Made by a program: the position numbers and the translations under genes. A model generated the notes under the pieces. The model was not told where the DNA came from, did not search any database, and was given only the letters and a program-made list of their open reading frames with translations. Positions 45,861-58,146 of a stretch of 64,000 nucleotides of DNA are shown here, in pieces. The stretch is taken from contig CAVPJW010000006.1 of assembly GCA_963705525.1 (NCBI GenBank), forward strand, positions 504,771 to 568,770, written 5' to 3'. How positions within the stretch are numbered: position 1 is the stretch's first letter; each line of letters opens with the position of its first letter. This DNA comes from CAVPJW01 sp963705525. GTDB taxonomy: Bacteria > Acidobacteriota > Vicinamibacteria > Vicinamibacterales > CAVPJW01.

Positions 45861-46208
45861 CTAGGAGATGGCTTGCTTCGCAGCCTTTCGGGCAGTCTTC
45901 GCGGCTTTGCGAATGTTGCTCCATCGTTTCCTGGCGGCTGCCTGCATTTTGGCGCGGGTGGCTGCTGAAACTTTGCGGGCCTTCTTCAGCCGTTTCTTGA
46001 CCTGGCGAGTCTGCGATTGGGCCTCACCGGACAACTCTTTCAACAGGCTGTCGGCGTGCGCCTTGACCGCGTGAAGCTCTGCCGCCGCTTCGTCACGTTG
46101 CCTCGCTAATGCCCGGACCTTGGCTTCGGCGGAGCCGAGGAGTGTGCCCAGACTCTTGGCGAAATTCTCCAGGCGGTTGGTGTTACGTTTCCGACGTCTC
46201 TTCGCCAT
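45861..46208 (-). CDS. Basic coiled-coil protein, histone-like
   Basis: 115 aa from ATG 46208, chosen because GGAGGG lies six bases upstream. Very Lys/Arg/Ala-rich: N-terminus KRRRKRNTN, a helical middle (LARQRDEAAAELHAVKAHA), then KKRLKKARKVSAATRAKMQA and ARKRWSNIRKAAKTARKAAK. This composition and heptad spacing suggest a coiled coil with a basic tail that could bind nucleic acid, like histone H1-like bacterial proteins. No family could be named. It sits between the HzsA-like and membrane-barrel genes in its own short unit. Confidence 0.65.
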   Translation of the reverse strand: MAKRRRKRNTNRLENFAKSLGTLLGSAEAKVRALARQRDEAAAELHAVKAHADSLLKELSGEAQSQTRQVKKRLKKARKVSAATRAKMQAAARKRWSNIRKAAKTARKAAKQAIS

Positions 46209-46275
46209 GGACCCTCCACGAAACCCAACGAGAACTCTCACGCCATCATATTACGGGTCGAGGCGTTCCAAAGAG

Positions 46276-47178
46276 CTACTGAATTCGTTTCAGGCGCGTG
46301 TGCGAGTACAGCTCGAAATCCTTGCCAGGCTCCGCGAGCTCGAACACCTCTTCGACCTTGTCCGGTCCTACAGCGCGATAGCTTTCACGCGCCCGCCAGC
46401 CGGACGGAATGTTCTCGATGGCTTCGGTCGTGAATACAAGAGGAGGGCCGATTGCGCCAGGCTCTGCGATGTATTGATTGACGAACCCTTCGACGTGGAA
46501 CTGACGCAACACCAGACATCGACGATTCGCGTCGAAACTGAACATGCCCATGTCTTCGTGCGTTTCGCCTTTGGGGTTCTTGTCCTGTGGAGGATAGATG
46601 CTCTGGTTCGTCACGTGGATGTACTTCGAATTCAGGATCGGAGTGTAGGACCGTTGCACGGTGCCTGCGCCCGGTTGACCTTCTGAAGTGCCGGTCCAGC
46701 GGCCGATCAAGAACTGGAGAGGCTTCATCGCATCCGCAGGTGCCTGTGCTTCCTGCGCAACAAGCGATCCTGATTGCAGAGTTGCTACGCACAAAACGAG
46801 TCCAAGCGCAAGATGCTTTGATTGTCGTGCCCGGCTGCGTTTCGGATAACGCTGCGTTGCGAACCCGACAATTGCACCTAACAGCATCCCCGGCAATACA
46901 ATCTCGAAGTAGTGGGAGGGTTGACCCTGCTGAGCAGGGATGGCCGCGAGCGTGCTGAGTGCCCAGCCAATCGCGACGCCGCTGGCAATGCCCCATGCCG
47001 TCGACTTCCATCGCTGGGCGATCATGCCAGCCAGTGCGCCGGTCACGATCCCCTTGATTGTCGAACCGATGAGAATCGCCACGATCATGGGCCGCGCATC
47101 CGGATAGGCGAGCGCCGAGACGCCGTCGATGATTCCGAGCGCTCCACCGAGCAGGGTTCCCAAAACGGGTTTGTTCAT
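46276..47178 (-). CDS. Membrane domain fused to a lipocalin/DUF1579-like barrel domain
   Basis: 300 aa from ATG 47178 with a GAGGT ribosome site; a GTG nine bases earlier is less likely. Residues 1-110 hold about three or four glycine-rich membrane helices (LGTLLGGALGIIDGV, MIVAILIGSTIKGIVTGALAG, AWGIASGVAIGWAL). A second hydrophobic helix near residues 118-140 leads into a soluble domain: LQFLIGRWTGTSEGQPGAG, YTPILNSKYIHVTNQS, LVLRQFHVEGFVNQY and a C-terminal ARESYRAVGPDKVEEVFEL. This looks like a THAP4/nitrobindin or DUF1579 beta barrel. The fusion suggests a small ligand carrier at the membrane. Confidence 0.7.
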   Translation of the reverse strand: MNKPVLGTLLGGALGIIDGVSALAYPDARPMIVAILIGSTIKGIVTGALAGMIAQRWKSTAWGIASGVAIGWALSTLAAIPAQQGQPSHYFEIVLPGMLLGAIVGFATQRYPKRSRARQSKHLALGLVLCVATLQSGSLVAQEAQAPADAMKPLQFLIGRWTGTSEGQPGAGTVQRSYTPILNSKYIHVTNQSIYPPQDKNPKGETHEDMGMFSFDANRRCLVLRQFHVEGFVNQYIAEPGAIGPPLVFTTEAIENIPSGWRARESYRAVGPDKVEEVFELAEPGKDFELYSHTRLKRIQ

Positions 47179-47329
47179 GGCCGGCACCTCTTATTGCAAC
47201 TCTTACACGCACGCGCGCCGATCAGTACCGCATTCACGAGCTGCGATCAATCGATGACGGCGCCTGGTGCGATGAGCGAGGATGGACGCAACCAATGCGT
47301 CGTCCTCCTGGTGCCGTAAGGTAGCCATT

Positions 47330-48577
47330 GTGAGCGCCGGTCACTCTACACTCAGACTCGGCCTTCGCGCGAACGCCTCGCAGTTCAGCCTGCTGGTTGT
47401 CGTGAATGCGTTTGTGGGCGCGATGGTGGGACTCGAGCGAAGCATCCTCCCGGCGTTGGCCGAGGGCGAGTTTCATCTCGTCGCACGTTCGGCCATCCTG
47501 TCCTTCATTGTGGTCTTCGGCATCACAAAAGCCGCGACGAATTACCTGGCGGGCCGCATCTCGGACCGCATCGGCCGAAAACCCGTGTTAGTGGCTGGCT
47601 GGCTCATTGCTGCACCAGTCCCTTTTCTGTTGATGTGGGCACCGAATTGGACGTGGATTCTGGTGGCCAATGCATTCCTGGGCGCGAGTCAGGGTCTGAC
47701 GTGGTCCACGACCGTGATCATGAAGATTGATCTCGTCGGCGCCGAGAGGCGAGGCCTTGCCATGGGCTTGAATGAGTTCGCTGGATACGTGGCTGTCGCC
47801 GCGGCTGCGTGGGCGACGGGCTGGATCGCGGTCCGGACGAGTTTGCGCCCGGAGCCGTTCATGCTCGGCATTGCCTTCGTCCTGATTGGCCTGGGACTCT
47901 CCGCGATCTTTGTTCGAGAGACCAGAGAACACGTGGCTCGCGAGGTGAGGCTTGGCGGGACGCCTTCTCCGGGTCCCGAGACGAGTGCTCGTGAGATCTT
48001 CTGGCGCACCACGCTCACTGACCGGACCCTGGCGAGTGTCACCCAAGCCGGCCTCGTCAACAATCTGAACGATGGTATGGCCTGGGGGCTGTTTCCCCTG
48101 TTGTTCGCGGCGGCGAATTTGACGCTGGATCAGATTGGCGTTGTTGCGGCCCTGTACCCGGCAACGTGGGGTCTCATGCAACTGGCGACCGGGGCCTTAT
48201 CGGACCGCGTCGGGAGAAAGCCGATGATCATGGCGGGCATGTGGGTCCAGGCGGTGGGGATTGCGATTGTCGCGGTAGCCCACGCCTACGCGGGGTTTGC
48301 GGCAGGGGCTGTCTTGCTTGGCATCGGCACAGCCATGGTGTATCCCACACTGCTCGCGGCGATCGGCGATGTCGCGCATCCGTCATGGCGTGCATCGGCC
48401 GTCGGCGTGTACCGGCTCTGGCGCGATCTCGGGTACGCGATTGGTGCTGTCATAGCTGGAGTGTCGGCCGATTTGATTGGAATGGCCGGCGCGATGTGGC
48501 TCGTCGCCACGTTAACCCTCATCTCGGGTGTGGTGGTGTTGATCGCAATGCACGAAACACTCAACCTTCGGCGCTGA
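47330..48577 (+). CDS. MFS transporter
   Basis: About 415 aa from a GTG at 47330, with 12 predicted helices. MFS signature between helices 2 and 3: GRISDRIGRKPVLVAGW, and again in the second half as ALSDRVGRKPMIMAG. This inner repeat is diagnostic. A cluster of helices carries LERSILPALAE and TWSTTVIMKIDLVGAERRG. Substrate direction is unknown; drug or metabolite efflux is the usual job of such stand-alone carriers. It is divergent from the membrane-barrel gene, sharing a 151-base promoter gap. Confidence 0.88.
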   Translation: MSAGHSTLRLGLRANASQFSLLVVVNAFVGAMVGLERSILPALAEGEFHLVARSAILSFIVVFGITKAATNYLAGRISDRIGRKPVLVAGWLIAAPVPFLLMWAPNWTWILVANAFLGASQGLTWSTTVIMKIDLVGAERRGLAMGLNEFAGYVAVAAAAWATGWIAVRTSLRPEPFMLGIAFVLIGLGLSAIFVRETREHVAREVRLGGTPSPGPETSAREIFWRTTLTDRTLASVTQAGLVNNLNDGMAWGLFPLLFAAANLTLDQIGVVAALYPATWGLMQLATGALSDRVGRKPMIMAGMWVQAVGIAIVAVAHAYAGFAAGAVLLGIGTAMVYPTLLAAIGDVAHPSWRASAVGVYRLWRDLGYAIGAVIAGVSADLIGMAGAMWLVATLTLISGVVVLIAMHETLNLRR

Positions 48578-48662
48578 CGTCTTTCAGTGCGAAGTAACGA
48601 GGACACAGTCGCAACGTCCGTGAGAAGAATGGTGGACCAGACATCCACGTAAGATCAAAACT

Positions 48663-48690
48663 TTGGAATCAGTCAAAATATTGATATATT
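48663..48690 (+). promoter_or_regulatory. Promoter/operator of fur-katG
   Basis: TTGGAA (48663-48668), 16-base spacer and TATATT (48685-48690), with the fur ATG at 48699, so the message should be leaderless or nearly so. The AATAT-TGAT-ATATT inverted repeat overlaps the -10 and is a likely self-operator, as in mycobacterial furA. Confidence 0.5.
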
Positions 48691-48698
48691 CAGTTGGC

Positions 48699-49232
48699 AT
48701 GGCCACTGACCAGGCTGACCTCCTTCGTCAACACGGTATTCAGGTCACGGCCCAGCGATTGGCCGTCTTGCGGGCGGTCGCGGGTCAGCCCCACATCACG
48801 GCCGACGGCGTGGCCGAGGTCGTCAGGGCCGAGATCGGCGCCATCTCGCTCCAGTCGGTGTACGACGCCCTCGGCGTCCTGGTCGCCGAAGGCCTCATCC
48901 GACGCATTCAGCCCGCCGGGTCAGCGGCTCGCTTCGAGACTCGGGTCGGCGACAACCACCACCATCTGATCTGCCGAATCTGCGGCCGTCTGGTCGACGT
49001 CGACTGCGCGGTCGGCTCCGCCCCCTGTCTCACGGCGGCCGACGACAGGGGCTACGAGATCGACGAGGCCGAGGTCGCCTACTGGGGACGCTGTCCGGAT
49101 TGCCTGGCCCAGGCCCGAACGCCATCCAGCTCCGACCCACCGACACGCCAACGCCGAAGCCAGCGACAGACCGCGCGCGCCAAGGGCTCGACGATCCGGT
49201 CAGCGAGACGTAAAGAGAATCCCCCGAACTGA
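48699..49232 (+). CDS. Fur-family regulator (PerR/FurA-like) next to katG
   Basis: 177 aa from ATG 48699. Winged-helix part: TAQRLAVLRAVAG, then ISLQSVYDALGVLVAEGLIRR as recognition helix. Metal site: DNHHHLICRICG (His 87-89, Cys 92, 95) and a second CxxC (CPDC, 132-135) that coordinates structural zinc. The short size and the direct katG neighbour match the FurA-KatG pair of actinobacteria, where peroxide oxidises the regulator and derepresses catalase-peroxidase. The C-terminal tail is basic and low-complexity. katG starts 41 bases later and is co-transcribed. Confidence 0.9.
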   Translation: MATDQADLLRQHGIQVTAQRLAVLRAVAGQPHITADGVAEVVRAEIGAISLQSVYDALGVLVAEGLIRRIQPAGSAARFETRVGDNHHHLICRICGRLVDVDCAVGSAPCLTAADDRGYEIDEAEVAYWGRCPDCLAQARTPSSSDPPTRQRRSQRQTARAKGSTIRSARRKENPPN

Positions 49233-49273
49233 CATCCGGGCTGCACCCAATCACAGTAGAGGTCAACGTCAAC

Positions 49274-51460
<2,187 letters not shown>

Positions 51461-51495
51461 TCCCGACGCTCAGGTCGACCTCAGCGGGAGATGTC

Positions 51496-54269
51496 TTGAA
51501 ATCAATTGAAAGGATTGGAGGATTTGCCGCCATAGTCTTCTCGTCATCCATCCTCCAAGCGGCGTGCGCCCAGGCTGTCCCTCAAGCAACGGGCGATGCG
51601 CGGGTCGATACGCTGCTCAGCCAGATGACTCTCGAGGAAAAGCTCACGCTGATTCACGACGGCCGCGAAGATCCGGCCACGTATCAAGGGCAGGCGGGCT
51701 ACATCGGCGGCGTTCCGCGACTGGGGATTCCAGGTCTGCGTATGGCCGATGGACCGCCCGGCGTCCTCACCCGTCAGCCGTCACAGGCCCCGACGGCGAC
51801 CATGGGTGTGGCCGCGACCTTCAACGTCGGACTCGCCCGGCAAAACGGCGTGGTGATCGGCCGGGAGGCGCGGGCGCTGGGCATCGACGTCACTCTGCAG
51901 CCCTATATCAATATCGATCGCGATCTCACCTTCAAACGCGCCTACAACACGTTTGGCGAAGACCCTCTGCTCACGAGCCGGATTGGCGCGGCTGAAATCG
52001 AGGGCATTCAATCCCAGCAGGTCATGGCCATGGCCAAGCACTTCATCGGCTATGACACCGCCGCGACTGACGTGTGGATTGATGAGCAGACCCTGCACGA
52101 GGTCTACCTGCCTCCGTTCGAGGCGGCGATCGGAGCCGGCGTAGCGGCGATCATGTGCTCATACAATCACCTGAACGGGCCCTACGCCTGCGGCAACGAC
52201 GACATCCTGACAGGGATTTTGCGCCGGGAGCTGGGCTTCAAGGGCTTTGTCACCTCCGATTGGGGGGCGACCCACTCGGCGCTGTTCATGAACGCAGGGC
52301 TGGACGTGGAGATGATCGACGGCCCCGACAGCTCCGGCTATCAGACGCCTGCGTATATGGGCGCCGAGGCGGCCCCCGTTCCTCCGCCGCCCGATCCCCA
52401 GGGCGAGAGCTTTGGCGAGCTCTACGGCGGTCAGCTCCCGGAAGAGAGAGCTCCCGCGCCCGCCGACAGCGACGATCTGGGCGCCAAAGTCGTCCCCAAG
52501 ACCATCGCCGAGGCGCTCAAGGACGGCTCCGTGAGCGAAACGACAGTCACGCGCGCCGCTGGCAACGTACTTCTGGCCATGAATCGCTTCGGACTGCTGA
52601 CCGGCGGGTCGAAACATGACGTGACGCGCCAGTCCATCGAGTCCAACGCCAGGATTATCCAACAGACCGCCGAAGAAGCCGCCGTACTCCTGAAGAACGA
52701 CGCCGCCGTCCTGCCCCTCAAGGCCGCCGACCTGGATTCGGTCGTGTTGATCGGCCCAACGGCCGGACAGGTGGATGCCATCGGCATCGCCGGCGAACGA
52801 TCGCTGGGCCTGCCGGAGCGGCGGATTGGACCGCTGGACGCCTTGAAGGCCCTCGCGCGCAACAACCGCGTCCGATACGCAGTGGACGATGACATGACCG
52901 GGACGCCGATCCCCGCCGAACTCTTCAGTCACGCCGGGGGCCGCGGCCTCGAACGGGCGGCAGGGGCGGATCGGCGGATCGATCCGCAGGTGAATTTCAC
53001 GGTCAAGGGCGGCAATGCTTTGCCCGCCGACACCACCGCAGTCTGGACCGGGTCCCTGACTGTGCCTGAAGCCGGAATCTACTGGATCTATCTCCAAGCC
53101 CTGGGCGCCAACGCCAAACTCTATGTCGACGGCCGGCGCGTGGCGATCACGGGGGCCTATCAGGGCGATGTGCATGGCGACATCCTGCAGCCGAATCAGG
53201 ACAATGTAGTGCCCACCACGGACGGCCTGGACAATGTGCGCCGTCCGGTGTCGCTGTCCGCTGGCGCACACACCATCGAGGTCAAGATCAGTCCGGACAC
53301 CTCCCATGCGCCGGCTCAGGTCCGACTCAACTGGTACACGCCGCAGCAACGCCAGAAGGATCATGCGGACGCGATCGCCGCGGCCAAAGCGGCCAAGACC
53401 GCAGTTGTGTTCGTGTGGTCGCGGCGCGCACCGGCCTTCGCCCTGGCGGGTGATCAGGACCGGCTGGTCGAAGAGGTGGCCGCCGTCAATCCGAATACCA
53501 TCGTCGTGCTCAACACCAGCCAACCCGTCGCTCTCCCGTGGGCGAGCCGCGTCAAGGCGATCCTTCAAATGTGGTGGCCGGGCGACGAGGGGGGCTGGGC
53601 CACGGCGAAGCTGTTGCTGGGCCGGTCCAATCCGGCAGGCCGCCTGCCAGTCACATGGGCCAGGGCGCTCGAGGACTATCCCGCCAGCAATCCGCGCTAC
53701 CCGGAACGCTCAAGTCGAGGCGTGGGCAACAAGACCACCTTCAGCGAGGGCGTGGACGTCGGCTATCGTTGGTTCGATCGGCAAGGCGTCGAGCCGCTGT
53801 TTCCGTTCGGCCATGGGCTGAGCTACACCACGTTCGACTATTCCGACCTCAAGGTCGTCGCGGCGAGCGACGGCGGTCTCGATCTGTCCGTCAGGATCCG
53901 CAACACCGGTCACGCGGATGGCGATGAGGCGCCCCAGGTCTACCTGAGCGCACCGACAGACCGTCCTTCCGCAGTGCAATTCCCAGTCCGCAAGCTCGTT
54001 GCGTTCGATCGCGTCACCCTGAAAGCGGGACAGGCGAACACCGTCCGATTTCATGTGCCGCTTCGTCAGCTTCAGGTACCTGGTCTTCGGCGCGTCATCA
54101 GTGGGTCACGGCCTCGGGCGAGTACACGGTGAGCGTTGGGGCCTCATCCCGGGATCTCCGCCTGTCTTCGGCGCGTCATCAGTGGATCACGGCCTCGGGC
54201 GAGTACACGGTGAGCGTTGGGGCCTCGTCCCGGGATCTCCGCCTTGAAGCGGTCGCCGCGCGACGGTGA
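51496..54269 (+). CDS. GH3 beta-glucosidase with PA14 insert, C-terminal tandem duplication
   Basis: About 923 aa when repaired, TTG start at 51496 behind GGGAG. Lipoprotein-like signal ending in LQAAC. Barrel domain: MTLEEKLTLIHDG, GIPGLRMADGPPGV and SDWGATHS with the Asp nucleophile in the VTSDWGA motif. A PA14-like insert (about residues 510-620, YWIYLQALGANAKLYVDGRRV) precedes the second GH3 lobe (QMWWPGDEGGWATAKLLLGR, PLFPFGHGLSYTTF) and a fibronectin-III-type end. Near 54076-54080 two extra bases break the frame before the end. The last 27 codons are present twice (81-base repeat at 54084-54245). Likely role: cleavage of plant or microbial beta-glucosides outside the cytoplasm. Confidence 0.88.
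54084..54245 (+). repeat. 81-bp tandem duplication at the 3' end of the GH3 gene
   Basis: Two consecutive 81-base copies (54084-54164, 54165-54245) differ at about two or three positions. In the restored frame each encodes a 27-residue segment with WVTASGEYTVSVGASSRDLRL (or WITASG). The unit is a whole number of codons, so the frame is kept. Slight divergence between the copies argues against a simple assembly echo. Confidence 0.85.
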
Positions 54270-54331
54270 GCCAGGACCCCGACCCGCTGCCGACGGCCCA
54301 ATGAGCTTGACACTCGCGTCGGCGGAGGTTC

Positions 54332-54674
54332 TCATCCCAGCCCGAAGGCGCGTACCGCGTCCTCCCTGGTGGCAACGATGTCGAAGACCCGATGCATGCG
54401 CACGAGCTCGAAGACCGCTCGAACCTGCTTCGACATGCCACACAGCTTCAGGTCGCCGCCTTTGGCGTTCAGTTTTCGCAGGCAGGAGATGAACGCACCC
54501 AGGCCGGAGCTGTCGACGAACCGAAGGCGGCTGAGGTCGAGTGACCAGTTTGGCGTTGGCATCCAGCACCGGCGTGATGTCGCGCTTGAACTCGCCGGCG
54601 TTGCTGGCGTCGAGCTCCTCCACAGGCACGGCCGTCACCGCCACGTCACCGACTTTCTCGAAAACGATCTGCAT
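54332..54674 (-). CDS. STAS-domain anti-sigma factor antagonist (one frameshift)
   Basis: 113 aa after removing one extra base near 54542. Full STAS fold: MQIVFEKVGDVAVTAVPVEEL, the helix LDASNAGEFKRD, strand LDLSRLRFVDSSGLGAFI with the phospho-acceptor Ser in DSSGLG, and a closing KQVRAVFELVRMHRVFDI. Such proteins bind and inhibit an RsbW-type kinase when unphosphorylated, releasing the sigma factor. The gene follows the RsbW domain of the upstream sensor-phosphatase-kinase gene by 21 bases, so the complete partner-switching set is together. Confidence 0.88.
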
Positions 54675-54695
54675 CGATGTTCCTTCGCAGCGAGT

Positions 54696-57600
54696 CTAGG
54701 ACTTGAGGACTTTTACGAGCGTAATACAGTTTCTGCCGCGTTCGTCGCGAGAGGTACCGGACGTCGTCCACGCTCTTGGTGATGAGATAGACGCCGAAGC
54801 CTGACTCCCGCGACCCATCCAGCGCTGGCGGCGACACGGTGGTCGGGTCGAATGAATCGCCAAGATGATGCAGTCGAATCGAGACCCGGCGGGGGACGAT
54901 CTCGGCTTCCAGTTGAATCCGCTGATCGGCGCGGCCATGGTAGGCGTGCTTCATGATGTTGCTGGCCGCCTCGTTGACCGCCAACTCGAACCGGGCGACG
55001 TCATCCTGATCGAGCAGCCCTTCAGGCACCGTGCGACAGAAGTCCCGGACGAATTCGCGGGCGCGTCTGAGTTCCTTGAGGTCGCTCCCGATCTCCAGCT
55101 CGGAGTGCGCCAGCGGCGGCTGCGGGTCGCCGATCTTCACGGCGACACAGGTCAGATCGTCGGTCAGACGAGCGGATTGAGCGAACTTCAGAGCGGCCTG
55201 GCGGACGGCGTTGACGAGAGCGTCCGGCTCGAGCGCGCAGTTGACTCGAACGAACTCCGCGAGGCGGTCGGCGCCAAACAGCTCGCCGTCGCCATTTCGT
55301 ATTTCAGTGATCCCGTCCGAGTAGAAGAGGAACAGGTCTCCCGACTCGAAAGGGATGGCCAGCTGATCGAAGATCTTCCTTCTCGAATCCCCAGAGGCAG
55401 ATTGTTGCCGTGCAATGTCTCACAGACGCCCGTGCTGCCGCGCACGACCATCATTCCCGTGTGCCCGCAATCGACGAGATCCAGGATGCGTCGGTTCAAG
55501 TCCAGTCGGGCGTAACTCAACGTCACGAAGCTTTCGAGATCGATCAATTGTCGAACCATGTCCGCGTGCGCCAGGGTCGACGATCTCCTTGGGCTCCGGA
55601 GGCGCGCCATTCCTGGACATCGCCATGAGGTGGCACAGCGCTTCGAGGAAGTTGCTCTTGGTCGCCCCGGCCAGCAGGGCGGCGGGAATACCCTTGCCCA
55701 TCACGTCCGCGACGATCACGTCGAGGCACCGGTTCTCGTGTCTGAAGAAGTCGTAGAAGTCGCCGTCGATGCGCTGTGAAGGCACGGTGAGCGCGGCCAC
55801 TCGAAGTCCAGCGAAGTCGGTCGGCGGCTGCGTCAGAAGCAGCATCTGTTGAATCCTGAAGCCCACCTGGCCTTCACGCTCGCGGGCGGCTTCGAGGTCC
55901 GCGGTTCGTGCGCGGACGCGGTCTTCGAGCTCGGCATTGAGCGTGCGAATCTCTTCTTCGTCGCGCAGTTGCTCGGCGCGGGCGCGGAGCGTGGTGACGC
56001 CGTAGCTCAGATCACCGGCCAACTCGCTCAGGAGCGTCACTTCTTCGTCGTGGAAGGCTCCGGACTCGGCCGCGTAGATGCTCAGCGCGCCAAAGCGTTC
56101 GCCATCGACCAGGAGGGGAATCGCGACGATCGATGCGTATCCGCGTTTCAGCGCCTCGGCGCGCCACGGAGAGATACGCGGGATCGGTGGATGTGTCCTT
56201 CACAATCTGCATCTGTCCAGTCCGGATGCACGTCCCCGTCGGTCCCAAAATATGGTCGGCGCCTGCCCAGGTCGCGGCGACGGCCTTCAGGTAGCCCTCA
56301 TCGACGCCGGCCTGCGCCACGGCCGTCACGGAGTTCGTCTCGTCGTGTTCCGCGCGGCCCACCCAGCAGAAGCGATAGCCCGCCTCCTCGACGATGATGC
56401 GGCAGACCTGAGCGAGCCAGGCGGATTCTTCCGTAGCGCGGATCAAGGCCTCGTTGCAGCGGCTCAACGCGCGATGCGCGCGGTTGATCCGCAGCAGCTC
56501 TTCCTGCGCGCGTTTACGTTCGGTGATGTCCTGAACGGTGCCGATGCCTTGCACCGCGCGGCCGTCCGCGTCGAACTCGATCTCCGCTCGTTCGCGGACC
56601 CATTTCACCGCGCCGGATACGACGATGCGGTGCTCGATGTCATAGCGAGCGCCGCGCATCGGGCGGCGGCCCAGGCCTTGTCGACGGCCTCCCTGTCCTC
56701 GGGATGGATCGACCCCAGAAACGACTCGTACGTGAGGGGTGTGCTTTTCGGAACGCCAAAGATGCGAAATACCTCATTCGACCAGGTGAGCTGGTTGTGC
56801 GAGACATCCAGACGCCAGCTGCCGATGTGCGCGATTTCCTGCGCTCTGTTCAGACTGGCTTCGCTTTCCCGCAGCGCCGCTTCGGCCTGTTTGTAGTCGG
56901 TGACATCATGGACGGTGCCGCGCACCAGCACGGCCCGGCCGCGGCTGTCGCGCTCCGCTTCGCCGTAGCTCGTGATCGACCGCAGGCTTCCGTCCGCGCG
57001 CTTCATCTCCAGCGCGAGCGAAAACGGCGTTCCCGTTTGGATGGACCGTTCCACCGCAGCAGTCAGCCGGGCGAAGCTCTCGGGCGTGTAGAAACGCGAG
57101 TGCTCCTTGAAACGGGGCGGTGGCATCTTCGGATCCAGGCCCGCAAGGCGATACAGTCCTTCGGACCAGGAGACGGTATCGGCTGTGGGATCCCACCACC
57201 AGCTGCCAATCCTGGCCAGGCGCTGCGCCTCTCTCAGCTCCTCCTCGCTGCGGCGCCGCGACCCTTCCGCGTGTCGGCGTTCCGCGTCGCTGCGATCGAT
57301 GCTTTGTCCGCTCCAGACCGTCAGGCCCGCGAGCAGCGTGATCATCGCGACGATCATCACCGTGATCGCGCTCCACTCGGAAGACAGTCCCGCGCCATAG
57401 GCCTTCCACGACACGGCGCCAATCAGCAGCGGAATGATGATCGCCGCGGGCCACAACCGCCGGGTCAGGACCCCGCCGTCACTCGAACTGACAAACAGCG
57501 CACCAAGCCCCCAGCCGGTGCGGGCACACGCGACGGCGAACGAAAGCACGAACAAGACGATCGCCGTCTGCAACGCAATATGGGTGTAGGAGGTGTGAGA

Positions 57601-58146
57601 CCCGAGAATGAAGTCCAGCAGGCCCACGATGGCGCCCGTGTTGGCGGTGAAGGCGAGGAACTGGGACGGCCCGTAGCGCCGCGACCGGTAGACGATCGTC
57701 CAGTCCAGCCACAGCAGCGCGAGCCCAATCAGCAGGAAATCCAGTGCTGTGATGGGCGCCATCAGGCCCGGGCGAAGACTTCCGAACGCCTCGAACGGAT
57801 CCTGATCGATGAAGAGCAGCTGATCGGTGCCAAGGTTCCACCCGATCAGGTGCTCCGAGAGGGTCAGCAGACCCACAAGTGCGACGAGCGACGCCAACGC
57901 CTGGCCGGCGACCTTCCGAATTCCTTGTGGGGGCTGTGCGTCACGGCCTCGCAACAGCCACAACGAGCAGCCGCACAACACGAGCGTAACGGCGGCGTTC
58001 GGCTTGATGACCACCTGACCGGGGATGACACTCTTCAGCACGGCGATGTCCAGCACCCAGCCGATCAGAGCGAGCAGTCCGACAGCAACGGAGAACATGC
58101 TTGCCGCGCTGACGGAAGCGATCCAGCCCTCTGACCACACCGGCAT
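54696..58146 (-). CDS. Membrane PAS-PAS-GAF sensor fused to SpoIIE phosphatase and RsbW kinase (several frameshifts)
   Basis: About 1149 aa when the breaks are repaired. Order: eight-helix membrane region (VGLLALIGWVLDIAVLKSV ... WPAAIIIPLLIGAVSWKAYG), PAS (RLARIGSWWWDP), PAS (EIAHIGSWRLDV with PAC GTVQDITERKRAQEEL), GAF (RFCWVGRAEHDE), coiled coil (LNAELEDRVRARTADLEAARE), PP2C/SpoIIE (RIDGDFYDFF, VADVMGKGIPAAL, LVDCGHTGMM, FYSDGITEIRNG) and, in the same frame without a stop, an RsbW-type HATPase (NEAASNIMKHAYHG, DSFDP). Thus phosphatase and anti-sigma kinase are one polypeptide. Breaks lie near 56655, 56180, 55576, 55385 and 54753. The membrane region may also belong to the gene upstream. 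Confidence 0.8.
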
